DNA of 64,000 bases, taken from assembly GCA_003415625.1 (NCBI GenBank), contig PYIU01000005.1, positions 2,547,001 to 2,611,000 of the forward strand. The letters run 5' to 3'. The DNA comes from Aquanectria penicillioides (taxonomy: Eukaryota; Ascomycota; Sordariomycetes; Hypocreales; Nectriaceae). The translations under genes were made by a program, and so were the position numbers. A model generated the notes under the pieces. It was not told the DNA's origin. It worked only from the letters and a program-made list of their open reading frames with translations, and made no database searches. This document shows, piece after piece, positions 49,590 through 61,400 of the stretch; within the stretch, counting starts at the first letter, position 1, and each line of letters opens with the position of its first letter.

Positions 49590-51251
49590 ATGCCAGCTCA
49601 ACGCAGCCATTTGAAGCCTCAACCACAAGCCAGGCAGGCTATTTCAAATCATCAACGCAGTCTCTTGCGGCAGGCTGCCCAGCAACATCCTTCCTGGCGT
49701 CAAGCCCAACTGCGCACTTGGGCAGAGACCGAGCTAGGCTTGAAGCTATCTTAGTCTACAGTTTCTGAGTCCCTTGGCCAGCGCTATGCATTTCTTGATG
49801 CAGCCAACCTTTCCAAGGCTGTTTTAAACACCAAGAAGGCTCGGGCTGCTGAAAATCCTCTCCTTGAGATAGCCCTCAATGAGTATCTTGTCCGAATGAA
49901 TAACCAAGGGCTGACTGTAACAGGCGAGGTTATTCAGCATACAGCCAGCCTCCTTTGGGATAAAATGCCTGACTTTACTGGCCTCCCAAAGCCTCCCTTT
50001 TCACGAGGCTGGCTTGATGGCTTTAAGACCCGGTATTCCTATAAGTTCCGACCTAAATACGGCGAGCTTGCCTCTGCACAGTCCCTTGACTTCTCGGCCG
50101 ACCTCGAAACGATCCAAACCATCATCAACACATACACATCTGAAGATATCTATAACGTTGATGAGACCGGCCTCTATTAGAGACAGGCTCCATCAATGAC
50201 CCTAGCAAATACAGTTATAAAAGGGGTCAAAGCAGATAAAACGCGTCTTTCTATTGTGCCGTGCGCGAACGCGACGGGAACACACAAGCTGCCTTTATGG
50301 GTTATTAGAAAGGCTAAGAACCCTCGTGCCTTTAGTCGTCAGAATCGTCATCTTCTCGGCCTTCCGATCTATTGGCGATACAATAAGAAGGCGTGGATGA
50401 CCTCTATTATCTTCTGTGACTGGCTTCTTTGGTTTGATAGTCAAATGCACGGCCGGAAGGTCCTTCTTTTGATGGATAACTTTAGCGCGCATGAAAAGGC
50501 TGTGCGTGAGGCTATTGACGATAATGTGTTATGCAACACACAGATCGTGTTCCTGCCTCCTAATTCAACAGCCCTATTCCAGCCATTGGACCAAGGCATC
50601 ATTAACAATCTTAAGCTCTACTATCGGAAGCTATGGCTTGAGTTCGTTATTGATCAAACCTTCTAAGGGATCAATCCAATTGATAGGATCACTGTGCTTC
50701 GAGCTATTCACTGGATTATTTAAGCCTGGAGTGATGTCAAGCTTGCAACTATTGCCAATTGCTGGAGGAAATCACAGCTTTTTGGCCAGCTTGCTGGGCC
50801 CTTGCCTCGGCCAAAGGACTGGGATGAAGACCGTACTGCCTTATGTGCCTTAGCACAACGTGCCCGCATTTAAACCACAATGAATTTGAACTATATTATC
50901 ACTTTGGAGACTTTGGATAGCTTCATTGAGCCACAGGAAGAACAGCTCCATGAGCCGGAAGGAGACTTATTAGACTATATCGCAGAGGTATTTTCAGAGG
51001 TCTACGATGACGATCCTGATGATGATTTAGATGGACTGCTTCCGCCGCTTATTTCAGTGTACGATGCGTCTGACGCTCTTGAAAAATTGATCTGCTATGA
51101 GGAAACCACAGAAAACTGCGACCTCGAGCTCCTTGGGTCATTGCGGCGGCATCAACGGAAGCTCCGGAGACAACGGGAACAGCTAGTTGAGGCCTCAAAA
51201 ACACAGTCATCCCTTGACATGTTCCTTATCCCTAGTCATATAGCAAATTAA
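49590..51251 (+). pseudogene. Fot1/pogo transposase with five in-frame stops
   Basis: One uninterrupted frame of 554 codons, with no frameshift, but stops at 49752 (TAG), 50178 (TAG), 50664 (TAA), 50721 (TAA) and 50871 (TAA). The N-terminal 130 residues form the helix-turn-helix/CENP-B-type DNA-binding part (RQAISNHQRSLLRQAAQQHP, then FSRGWLDGFKTRY). The DDE_1 catalytic core has VDETG (Asp191), LLLMDNFSAH (Asp296) and LFQPLDQGIINN (Asp334). The C-terminal part is acidic (DDDPDDDLDGLLPP). Every stop can be derived by one transition in a CpA or TpG context, from CAG, CAA or TGG. This is the expected mark of repeat-induced point mutation in fungi, a pattern I infer, not measured. The gene is certainly non-functional as read. 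Confidence 0.92.
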
Positions 51252-51341
51252 TAAGGAAGTTGTGGAAAAGGTACATGGGCACAGTTCACACCGCTTTACC
51301 GATAACCTGACTGTAACGATGATTTGCTCTGTACCGCCACT

Positions 51342-51364
51342 ATCGTTATAGACCTGCTTGACTG
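51342..51364 (-). repeat. Right terminal inverted repeat
   Basis: Read on the minus strand it starts CAGTCAAGCAGGTCTATAAC, next to the TA at 51365-51366. Counterpart of the left end. Confidence 0.88.
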
Positions 51365-51785
51365 TACGCTACCGACGCTCCGACGCCACAACAAGCCATC
51401 ACCAGCATCATGGAGTTTTCCCTAGTTAGCCGCACACATACCACCATAAATGGAAACATTTGTTGTGTCTCAACAACGTCTCGGCCGTCTTGTCTTGTAG
51501 ATAGCTATCCATGTGGCGGGAGGGGATAGTGACCTGCCACAAAAGGGAAAAGCGGAGGTGCCTCGTGCCCTACAGAACAAAACAGGTAGTACGTGCATGC
51601 ATGAAGGTAGGTTGATTACAGTTCGCTCTAGAAGATGGGGGTGATAGTATGGAAAGACTCACAATCCATCAATGATTGTGATTGAAGGACAACACGAGAC
51701 GTGGAAAACGATGCCTGTCCACATACCCTACTTACCATTCCTATTCTTATTCCCGAGTCGTCTCCCACAGACCAATGGGCCCATT

Positions 51786-51913
51786 GCCCCATTCCCATTC
51801 CCATTCCCATTCCCATTCCCATGCCCCATGTTCTATATCCATCCCATGCCCCATTTCCCATGTCCCATTTCCCATGTCCCATGTCCCACTTCCCATTTTC
51901 CCATTTTCCCACC
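51786..51913. repeat. CCCATT minisatellite
   Basis: About five tight hexamer copies (ATTCCC register), followed by degenerate CCCATG, CCCATTT and CCCACTT units over 128 bases. Confidence 0.85.
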
Positions 51914-53543
51914 AAAGTCATCCGAGCATATATGTATGTATATCTACCCTGTTGTCTGCTGGATCGTCTGCTCTGTTCCTCTCTACCATGCTATGTCTCC
52001 TCCATCGGCCAGGTCTTCTCAAGGCATGGAGCGTTCGGAAAAAAAAAAAAAGAGGAAAAAGAAAAAAAAAAGGTCAAATGCACTCTCATCAAGACAACGC
52101 CACACTAGACCCCAAAAAGCCGCCCCCCCTCCCCCAGCGCAAGGACCCGCGGAATGCCACCCAGGTCGCGTTCGCTTGTGGCACCCAATCAAAAATTTCC
52201 CGGCTCGCTTCCCAATGCAACCTTTTGATCATCGACAGCGGAGCCCCAGCTTCATTCGCCAGAATCTCTTCAACTAACTCAACAGCAACAACGACACCCA
52301 CGCTGACGCTGGAAGGGGCGGCTGGGGAGAGCCCGGAGGCGGAAGGAGCAGTAGCCAGGCCCAGGTCTGCTGCTCATTGGAGCCAAGTTCCTCGTGGTTC
52401 TAGGTCCCTTCAGGGAACACCGGCCTCCCTTTTAGCAAAGACCTTTTGTCTGCCGTTTTGCGCCGTGGCGCAGGCCGCTCTCTCTGTTTTCGCTTGAGGG
52501 GCGCCAATAGATTCGGGGCGAGGCCAGTCACGCTCCTTCGGGATCTGCACAGTCCAGCAGCTCGACCAGCTGGAGAGAGAAAAAAGAGGGGCCCAAGGCA
52601 AGACAAGAGCCGTGGAAGCGGACAGCAGCACAAGGTACTACCGGTAATGTGATCATGTACCAAGCAAAGTGTGGATACATAGGAAGGTAGTAGTATAAGC
52701 GTCGTCAAGTGTCGAGCATCCCCATGGGCCGAGCTGAAGCGAAACTAGGGCCAGGATTGGCAATGACAGCAGCATTGCATCCTGGATCCATCACATCTCA
52801 TGCATACGACCGACCGACCTACCACACACCGTAGGGCACAGCGACAGCCAACATTGGGTCATGTTCTCGCTTCGCAAGCCCTCGCAAGCCCTCTCAAGCC
52901 TCAATCCCCCCTTCTCCATTTTCCATCATCCTTCCTCAGCACCTTCTTTGCTCTAACCCCTCTAGTCGCAGGCTCACGACCGGCCCTACGCCTCGGTCTC
53001 GCCGTCCCGAGCGGCCATGGCCATTCGCCATGTCTCTCGTGTCCATTTCCAGGACGAGCCTGGTCTGCCATCCGCGGGCTGCAGGCGTTCCTATTCGGCG
53101 CCACAAGACCCGGGGGGAAGCTCCCTAACATCACATCCCGTCAGCCTAATATGATATCGCGTTTTTGGCAAGTCTCCAGCACGTCTAGGCTGTCTGTTCG
53201 ACCCTCAGCAGTGCTGTACCTCTGTCTGCCCGCTTACGTGCCCACCTCCATGCCCATGTAAGGGAAGCCAAAGGGAGGGCAAGGGTAAGGTAAGGTGTGG
53301 TAGCTAGGTATGTATCAGCACGCCCCTGTCGACAGATGCACATCCCACCCATGGCTACCGAGTAGGTGAAAAGCGAACGAGTCCCAAGTCATCAAATGGG
53401 GAGACACAACTAAGATTAGCCTCTACCTTTCGTCTATTCGTTCCAGAAGCGTCCCGCCCCTCCCCTTCCCTAGCTGGTCCATTTTGTCCTGTTCTGGGTA
53501 TGCTCACTCACTCAGACACGCACACATCCTCTTTCTCGCGCGC

Positions 53544-53620
53544 GCTCTCTCTCTCTCGCTCTCTCTCTCGCTCTCTCTCTCTCTCTGCCTGTCTCTTTGT
53601 CTCTCCCTCTGTCTGTCTTT
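53544..53620. repeat. CT dinucleotide microsatellite
   Basis: CTCTCT runs broken by single CG or TG steps, preceded by CGCGCG; seen directly. Confidence 0.9.
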
Positions 53621-54489
53621 ATCCGCGTTAGAATCTACCTATTCACCCCTCCCTCCCTCCCTCCCTTCCTCCCTTCCTCCCTCTTGCCCTCCTCCTCCTC
53701 CATTCCGCCCTCTTCAGAACGAGTAGTAAGCGAAGCGAGGCGAAGCGAGAAAGTCCTTCTTTCATGTCGTTTTCTCAAACTGCACAACCGCTGTCTCGTC
53801 CATCTTGCCGCCGGTCTCATGAACAGTGACGACGATCGCTACCCACTACCACCCACACCATCCTCTTCAACATTATAACGCTAGACATTAGACATTGCCA
53901 TCATGCTTTGAATGGTTGGTCACTGCTCATATGTCTTCTCGCCAAACCGCCCAACCATCGTGTTCCTCAGTTGTCTTCCTGACCGCATTAGGGGCATGCC
54001 TAGCGGCGAAGCCATCTGCAACCCGGCACCGATTCTTTAACTGGCCCACCACCAACCAACGACTCCCTGTCGTCATCTCAGACCCTCATCCATTCTCTCT
54101 TTTCTCTGTATCCCCGTCCATATCCTTGACGTCTCATCCCTGCTGTCGCTTTGCGAATACACGGTTAGGTATCACCTCCGACACAACCCCCCGACTTACA
54201 TCGACATGCGTCGACAACCCACCATCCGGACCCTCTCATGACAAGTCGCAAGTCGATGAATGACACCCAGTGCCAAAGGCGTGTCATCCGCCTGCCAATC
54301 CTTTCCAAGTCTTTAACCGTGCCCTCGACCCCGACCTCCATGACTCTCCCGTCGTACCAATGCACCATTCGGGACGACCGCAGTCTTTCCCCCTCGTCCC
54401 ATTGCGTCGCGCAAAGCTGCAACCTCGCACACGACTCCATCACACGCTCGGCCCGGCCCTTTTTCTCTGTTTCATCCTCCTCCGCTTCC

Positions 54490-55949
54490 ATGACAGCTCC
54501 TCCACCTGACAGGTTTGTCCGCTCACTCCTCAGCGGTGTCAATCCAAGTCTGTCGGTTCAAGAGCTTGAGGCCCTCCCGTTCGCTCGGCTTCAACTACTT
54601 TACAACGTCAAAGTCTCTGAGGGCCCAAGTCTTCTCCTTGCTCTGCAGCCCCCTGCAATTATGCCCCTGCTGCGTGCCGAAAAATCGTCCATCGGGTCCG
54701 AGGCAGCTATCCTGAAGTGGCTATCTGGCATTTCTAACTCCAAAGGGAAAAAGGGGTGCTCAACACCCAAGAACGAGTTGCCTGGGAACCTTTCAGCGGA
54801 GTTTTCAGACAGTCAGCGAGCGGCTAACTTATTATCTGAATACTTGCCCATCCTCGTCAGACACGAGTCAGCGGGGAGCGACCTAGCCATCGAGTACAAC
54901 CTAAGTCGCCCACCCGTGGTGTAGCCATTGTCTCCCTCCCGCGGCCGCTCACCCATCGAGAGCGCAGGACTGTTGACTTTCACACCGGCCAACTCCTCCG
55001 CCGCATATCGATACAGCTCTCGCCAGATAGGAGGTTCGGCATTGCTGCCGATGTTCTCTCGGTCCCGCCCTCGACTTCTCAGTCCCGACGACTCGAGGGT
55101 GGACTTCACATCACACGGGGCGCTGATAGTTGGTCGGTTGCGTTCCACTCACTACTAGAATCCATATTACGCGATGGAGAGGACCTATCTGTCATGATCA
55201 GTTATGCTGCGATAAGACGGCACTTTGACCGTTTTGAGCACTTGTTAGATGCCGTCACGAAGCCTCGATTGGTCGTGGTCGACGCCGGCGAGGACACCAA
55301 TACTTTGGTACTTCGTTCTGCAGAACCCATGAAGAAAGGTGGCTCACTATTAGAGACCACAGAGGGGAAACGGCAAGAACCTAAATCCATACAGCGAACA
55401 AAAATACGATTCGAAATAGGCAACACTTCGACCGAATACACCGAGGATTCTGATGAAACTGATGAAACTAATAGTGGGGGTGAGGATACATACGCCTACA
55501 TCGCAGACGCCCAAGGAAAAGGACATCTCAGGGTGACGGGATTGAGGCAATGGACAAACTGCCTGTTTGGGGATCCCCTCATGGCCTCGGTGTTCAGCAA
55601 GCGTCCTTCTCGAGACTTCTGGAACGGCTTCGATCGACAACTGCCCGGGGAGGCAGTAGATTGTTCTGCCGACCCACCTTCCAGCATCATTGAAGACGAG
55701 CCCAACGCACATATCAGGCTCTTGCTATATGAATGCTACCATGCCATTGTCGCCGTTGTTCGCGAGTTTTATCGTCCTCAAAACGACAGCAGCAATAAGG
55801 AACTGGCAGCCCGAAAGCAGTTAGGCTGTGTGCTGTCCCGTTTAGATGGCCTGGATGACCTGGGTGGACCGCGGAGAAGGCGCCCCAGTGGAGAAGTATC
55901 GCCAGCAAAGCGGCCAAGATCTGGCGATGAAGATGAACACAATTATTAA
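54490..55949 (+). CDS. Conserved hypothetical protein, 486 residues, frame broken once
   Basis: One exon without introns, reading MTAPPPDRFVRSLLSGVNP at the N terminus. After the residues NLSRPP the given frame meets TAG at 54922. The next frame continues without a break as VSLPRPLTHRERRTVDFHTG ... and on to DSWSVAFHSLLESILRDGEDL, YAAIRRHFDRFEHLLDAVTKPRLVVVDAG, LRQWTNCLFGDPLMASVF and LLLYECYHAIVAVVREFYRP, ending in a basic tail (RRRRPSGEVSPAKRPRSG) that could be a nuclear localisation signal. A missing C in the ACCCG at 54911-54915 explains the change and gives 486 residues. I recall similar proteins only from filamentous ascomycetes and know no function. It is probably alpha-helical, without signal peptide or membrane segment. 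An earlier in-frame ATG at 54238 would add 84 low-complexity residues; I prefer 54490. It converges with the Ecdysoneless gene 161 bases away. Confidence 0.75.
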
Positions 55950-56110
55950 ACGGTGCTTGGGGTTAAGATACAAGGTTATAAATATTGAAGCATTGGGCGT
56001 GATGATAGAACATACATGTTACGGGTTATGACACGGCAAATTTGATACGAATAATGCCCACGTGCGTGGAGCCAAATACACAAAGATAGAAAACGATAAT
56101 TAGCTATTTC

Positions 56111-58056
56111 TCATAGGTGTAATTGGCCTTGTTTCGAATGTTCGCTGTTCTCTCCATCATCTGCTCCTTCATCTTCATCCCTGGGCAATTGAATGCCCAT
56201 CATACCAAGCAAGTTGCCTGTCGGCCCAGCCATGCCTGCCTGGCTTTTAAAACTTTCCAGCAAATTTTTTGCAAGGTTAAAATCAATGTCAACTTCCTCT
56301 TCGCTGTTTTCCTCCTCTGCGTTGATCAGCTCGGCAGTAGCCCTCCTAGGGTTGCTTGTTCCCTTGGTCTCATCGCTCAACCGGAGTTTCTTATCAGATG
56401 CTGAGTCGAGCTTCAAGACACCGTGCTGATCCAATTCGGCTTCGAACATAGACGCCAGTTGCTTAATTTCCTCGTCGTCTTTGTTTTCCTCTCCCTCTTC
56501 CTCTTCGCCGATATCTCTTGACTTTGTTGGTCGTTTGCTACTGCGCTCTGAGTCCTCAGCGGGAAGGCCAATCATTTCTCTCATCATGCGTGCGAACTCC
56601 TCCTCATTAAAACACACTTCTTCGTCTTCGAATTCACCATCTTCTTCCGAATCGTCATCGTCATTGTCAACATCCATATCATCAAACTCTACTCCATCTA
56701 CTCCTGCATCTTCATCGTTAAGGAAGGCTTCGAAGCGAGAGACGATCTTGCGGAGGTCAGTCTGAGTTTTGGCGTCCCCAAAACCCGTCGCGGTATCTTG
56801 TGAGCCTTTGTTTCGCCTTCCTTCGAGTTCTCGTTCGAAATCATCATAATTGATATCCATCCATGTCTCGTCGTCCTCTCGTTTCGCATCCTTCCATGAG
56901 TTGATGTGGTTATTAGAAGGCAAGGCTTCGTCTCCATCCTCAATCAGGTCCTCGAGGACAATTGCGAGTTCTCTGACGACTCTGTTGCTACTCTTCTCCA
57001 CGTTGGCCGCTAACATCTCAAACCCACATGTCAGTTTCATGCCCATATCCAGTCTTCCCAGAACTTTTTCGACATCGGCAGACGATGCCTCTGCCTGCGC
57101 CCTCTGTAGCACGGCTCTCCAGGCTTGTGGGGGGTCAAAACGCTGTGAACGCAGCTGTGCGAAGAGAACTTTGCTAAGTTTTACAGAGATTTTGACCAAA
57201 TCCTCTGGTGGGAAAACTAAGGATCCAGGGCCAGAGACAACACGCTTCAGGTTCGCAGAATCTCGAAGGTAGAACATTTCGACAGCGGGGGCCACGGATT
57301 TGGGAAGTGAGTGAAGTACATACGCCACTTTTCGTGGTATCTCCATCAGAGAATGATGTATAGAGTCCGCGATTTGTGTAGGGTACTTTTCGAGTCTGTA
57401 AAATGCCTCTGTTTCGATCAGGCTTGAGTGAACGAAAGCATCTCGATCGCACTTTGTGAAGGCCTTGACGGCTTCGGGGAGAGAAAGATTCTGGGATTTA
57501 AGGCCAGGCTCATCCTTGATAGGAATGATAAACAGCTTGCCATCATTGATCCATACTCGATTGTGGTCGATTTCTGGGCTCAGCCACTTCGGAAGCACAT
57601 TCGCTGCTTCGATAAGAAGAAACTCGCCATCGGTATCAAACACTCGAACCCAGAGATTGGTGTGCATTTTTGTCATTTCTCTGAGAATATACACTATAAG
57701 CCACTCGTCCTCCACGGCATCACCGTAGTTGGTGACCCCGCGTAGGTAAACAAGCCCTGGTCAAATTATTAGATTTTGGCTGTCCGACTCTAGGATGACG
57801 ACATACCTTGCTCATTTCTGAGCTCAAGGTTGAACTCGTCCTTTTGCCAAATGTAATCTTTTGTCAGGCAACTGGCCAGTTGCATGGCCGATTCTCGTAT
57901 GGTTTCAATCTGTGACAGCTGTTTTCGGGCAGCAATTTGAAGGCTGGTGTCAAAGAGCAAGTATTCAACACAGTTGTCCGGCAGATGCCTGGCGACTCCA
58001 TCATGTGATGGAGCCGGCTCTGTGCGGCTTGTTGCTAGGTAGTCCTTAGATTCCAT
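56111..58056 (-). CDS. ECD: Ecdysoneless/SGT1-family protein
   Basis: Two exons, read leftward: 58056-57807 and 57756-56111, for 631 residues. The Ecd family (PF07093; human ECD/hSGT1, fission yeast Sgt1) is linked to PRP8-dependent splicing, cell-cycle progression and glycolytic gene expression; this is the GCR2-suppressor SGT1, not the Hsp90 co-chaperone. The N-terminal half is the conserved folded domain: DNCVEYLLFDTS, DEFNLELRNEQGLVYLRGVTNYGDAVEDEW, LREMTKMHTNLWVRVFDTDGEFLLIEAANVLPKWL and NRVWINDGKLFIIP. The C-terminal half is strongly acidic and disordered (DDMDVDNDDDDSEEDGEFED), typical for the family. It ends near MAGPTGNLLGMMGIQLPRDEDEG. The intron is 50 bases with a GTATGT donor and CCAG acceptor. 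It diverges from SMC6 over a 417-base promoter region. Confidence 0.9.
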
Positions 58057-58473
58057 ATTTCATCCTACCCGGTACAAAGATTTTACTTTCACCAAGGCAT
58101 TGTTAGACATTCAGACGAAATTTGTGTTGGGGTGGGCATAATGAAAAAAAGCGGGAAAAAGCTCCAGGGTAGGTCCATTGGTGGAGGAGCGGCTCAAGCA
58201 AGTAGAAGGCGCTAAACCACAAGGGGAAATTCAGCAACCCACCCCCACAACGCCAAACACGCTCCTGCACTCTCGACGCGTATAGTAGTGTCTACCTACC
58301 ACCTTTGACGAGCAACACCTTCCCTGAAAACCAATCCTTCACCCATGTCACCTTTCTGACTAGTCGGTGTGATCCCCAAGAAAAGGAAATAGCTTCATCC
58401 AAGTACGAGGGTCGCACACTACAGGTTTTCTATCAGATATCCGTGGGAGCAGCATCACATCTTGCCTGTTGCC
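58057..58473. other. Bidirectional promoter region ECD/SMC6
   Basis: A 417-base spacer between divergent starts. It includes an A-rich tract near 58141-58160 and a CACCCCCACAACGCC block near 58240. No further gene. Confidence 0.6.
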
Positions 58474-61400
58474 ATGGCGCCAGCAAAACGATCGCGGAAC
58501 ATCGTGGATGACAATGATGAGGATGTTTTCGATGCCCATGAAGTTCGACCCGACCAGAGACACGAGGAATCCGTAAGTTTTAAGTCCTTTTCATGGCATC
58601 GTATTCCCTCCTAACCAGTCTACCACACTAGCTTCAGAGGAAGCGTGTCCGGGTTTCCATAGATGATCAATTCAAAGAAACATCCCCTCAACGGGACGAA
58701 ACACCAAGCTCCGATGGTGAAGATGGTGCCGAAATCGATCGCGCAGATACACCACCTCAGACCCAGTACGAACTGATGCGAGACGCTGGTTTCAGGCATC
58801 TGGAGAACACCGACTGGGACGACCAGCAAGCCACCCAGAAGCTCATGCGGCGACCAACGAACCTCGGAAATAACATGGTATCTGAGAGCGGAATCATCGA
58901 GAGCATTACATGTTGCAACTTCATGTGTCACACGAGATTACATGTTGAACTGGGACCTCTCATCAATTTCATCGTTGGGGAGAACGGAAGCGGGAAGAGT
59001 GCTGTCCTAACCGCCCTAACTCTATGTCTTGGCGGGAAAGCCAGCGACACCAACCGTGGTGGGAGTCTGAAGTCATTTGTCAAAGAGGGCTGCGACCAAG
59101 GGAGCCTAACAGTCAAGATCAAGAACGCGGGCTCTGACGCATACATGCCCGAAGTGTACGGGGACTACATCATCGTTGAACGCCATTTCTCCAAAGCTGG
59201 CGTTAGTGGCTTCAAAATCAAGAGTGCTACTGGACGCATAATTTCGACAAAGAAGCAAGAAGTGGATGAAATATCTGAATGGTACGCATTGCAAATGGGC
59301 AACCCTTTAACGGTCTTGTCACAAGACAACGCACGCCAATTCCTCAATTCGGCCACTCCGACTCAGAAATACAAGTACTTTGTATCTGGCGTCCAATTAG
59401 AGCAGCTAGACAATGACTACAAGATGTCGCAAGATACACTAGACAAGACGTTACTCCTCAGAGATGACCTTACGGCTAAGATTGGCTACGTCAAAAAAGA
59501 AATGGAAGAGGCCCAACGGCTTGCCGAAACTGCGCAAAAGAACCAGAGTCTCCGCGAGAAGGCTAGACATTACCGAAATCAATTGGTTTGGTCTCAGGTC
59601 GTGGAGCAGGAACGGCTGCTTCAGGAGCGCAATGATGCTATAACTAAACGGGATGAGACAATTGCCCAAGCCAAACACTACTGTGAAGAGACAACCCGAG
59701 CTCTCGAGGTAACCGAGGAAAAGCTGGAGAAAACAAGACAAGCACGGGAAAACCTGGAGACAGATCGAGAAGCCTTTGAGGAGAGGATTCATGATGCCGA
59801 ATTAGCATTTCAGGCAGCCAAGAAAGAACTCACAGATTTGCACCGGGAGGAACGAGATGCTCATGGGCGCCTCAAAACAGTGAATGAGGATATCCGATCC
59901 TGCGAGGCCAAGATCAAAGAAGAGGAACAGCGTTTAGGCGAGTCTACAGGGTCCGCTCGAGCAGAGAAAGATTCGGAGCTCGCTGATGCAAGTGCCAAGG
60001 AAAAGGCCCTCGAAGAAGAAATCAATGAAGCTACCCAGCATCTACCTGTGCTTCAAGCCAAAGTAGTGGAAGTTGAGAAAGCCTCTAGGAGGCATCAGCA
60101 AGCTAAAGATGGCAAGCGTAGGGAAATTGTAGCTGCAGAGCAACATGCCCGAGAGCTCGAAGCAAGCACCGGCTCTGCTCTAGATGGCTTTGACAGAGAC
60201 ATGGCCAACCTTGTCCGAGCCATCGAGAACGATGGTGGGTTTCAGCAAAAGCCTATCGGACCCATTGGCGCCAAGGTCAAGCTTTCAAAACCAGAGTGGT
60301 CAGGCATTCTTGAGAAGACTCTTGGCGATGCTTTGAACGCCTTCATTGTAAGAAGCAAGCCTGACCAGACCAGGCTCTCAAACTTGATTCATCAGGTGAA
60401 GATGAGAAAGTCTCCTCCAATCTATATTGCGTACACGAACAGAATCGACACATCAAGCCAAGAGCCAGATACTCAATTCGACACAATCCTTCGAGTGCTC
60501 CAGTTTGACGATGAGGTTATTCGATCGCAACTCGTCATCAACAATCAAATCGAAAAGATAATATTAATCAATGATCGCACAGAGGCCCAGCGTGTTATGG
60601 TAGACAGTGTTCCCCCACGCAACGTGTCTGCTTGCATTTGCTTCCACGATGGAAAAGGCAAGCGAGGGCATGGTTTGCGGATAACAAACCGGAATGGTTC
60701 TATAGGAACAAGTCCGATCCAGCCGACTGGCCAGCGCCCTAGGATGCAGTCAGACTCTGCACGCCAGGTCGCACTACAAAGGGAAAATCTCCTGCAGCTA
60801 GGTGCAGAACTGCGGGAAATCATGAGCGAAGACCGCCAAGCACAGCAAACGCTTCAACGGTGCAGGTCCGAGCTTGACAGTCACCGAAGGCATATGAAGG
60901 AGCTGGAAAACAGGCTTCGTCGGACGCAAGCCGAGATAGAGCGAATATCCATGGAGCTTGATGCTTTTGAGGGTGCCGATGACCGTCTTGTTGTCTTACG
61001 TGCGGAGCTGGAGACAAAACGCTCCGAAGAAGACCAACTAGGCAACCAGTACGGCGCCATGAAGCTTGCCAAGCGAGAACTCAATACCAAATCCGAGGAG
61101 AGCAAAAGGAGACTGGATGCAGAACGAACCGAACGAGATGACTTCCAGAGCAAGGTAAATAAGGCGCAAGAGAAAATCAACACACATGAATCGATGAGAC
61201 GAATTGCCGTCTGTAATAAAAACGACGCCTTTGAGAGACTAGATATCGAAAAGGCCGAGCGACGCCGCGCGGAGCAAAAGCGAGATGAGAAAGCTGAGGA
61301 GGTGGAAGATTTCACCACGCAAGCTCGAGAAATGGCACCGGATCGGGTCCACATCCCCGACGACGAAAACCACCGAAGTATTGAGAAGAAATATGAGAAA

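Larger units (their letters stand above)
49357..51364 (+). mobile_element. Fot1/pogo-type DNA transposon, full length but inactive
   Basis: A 2008-base element with TA target duplications at 49355-49356 and 51365-51366. Its ends are imperfect inverted repeats: the left begins CAGTAAACCAG and the right, on the other strand, CAGTCAAGCAGG; both continue into CTATAACGAT, with 19 of 23 bases matching. Inside each end the motif TATAACGAT or close variants recur in both orientations. The element carries one transposase frame (49590-51251) interrupted by five stop codons. TA duplication, CAGT ends and a CENP-B-like transposase with a DDD triad place it in the Tc1/mariner superfamily, pogo/Fot1 group. 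Confidence 0.92.
51365..54489. other. Repeat-rich spacer after the transposon
   Basis: Three kilobases with no supportable gene. It holds a CCCATT minisatellite (51786-51913), A/G-rich runs near 52039-52073, and CT microsatellites (53544-53620) plus CCTC runs to 53700. From 54238 the frame of the next gene is open, but the conserved part begins later. Confidence 0.5.

Noticed and set aside
55100..55150. A second frame change in the 486-residue gene at a G4 run
   Set aside because: A neighbouring frame reads continuously from about 54925 to the end with sensible sequence (RPLTHRERRTVDFHTG onward), so one break at 54911-54915 is enough.
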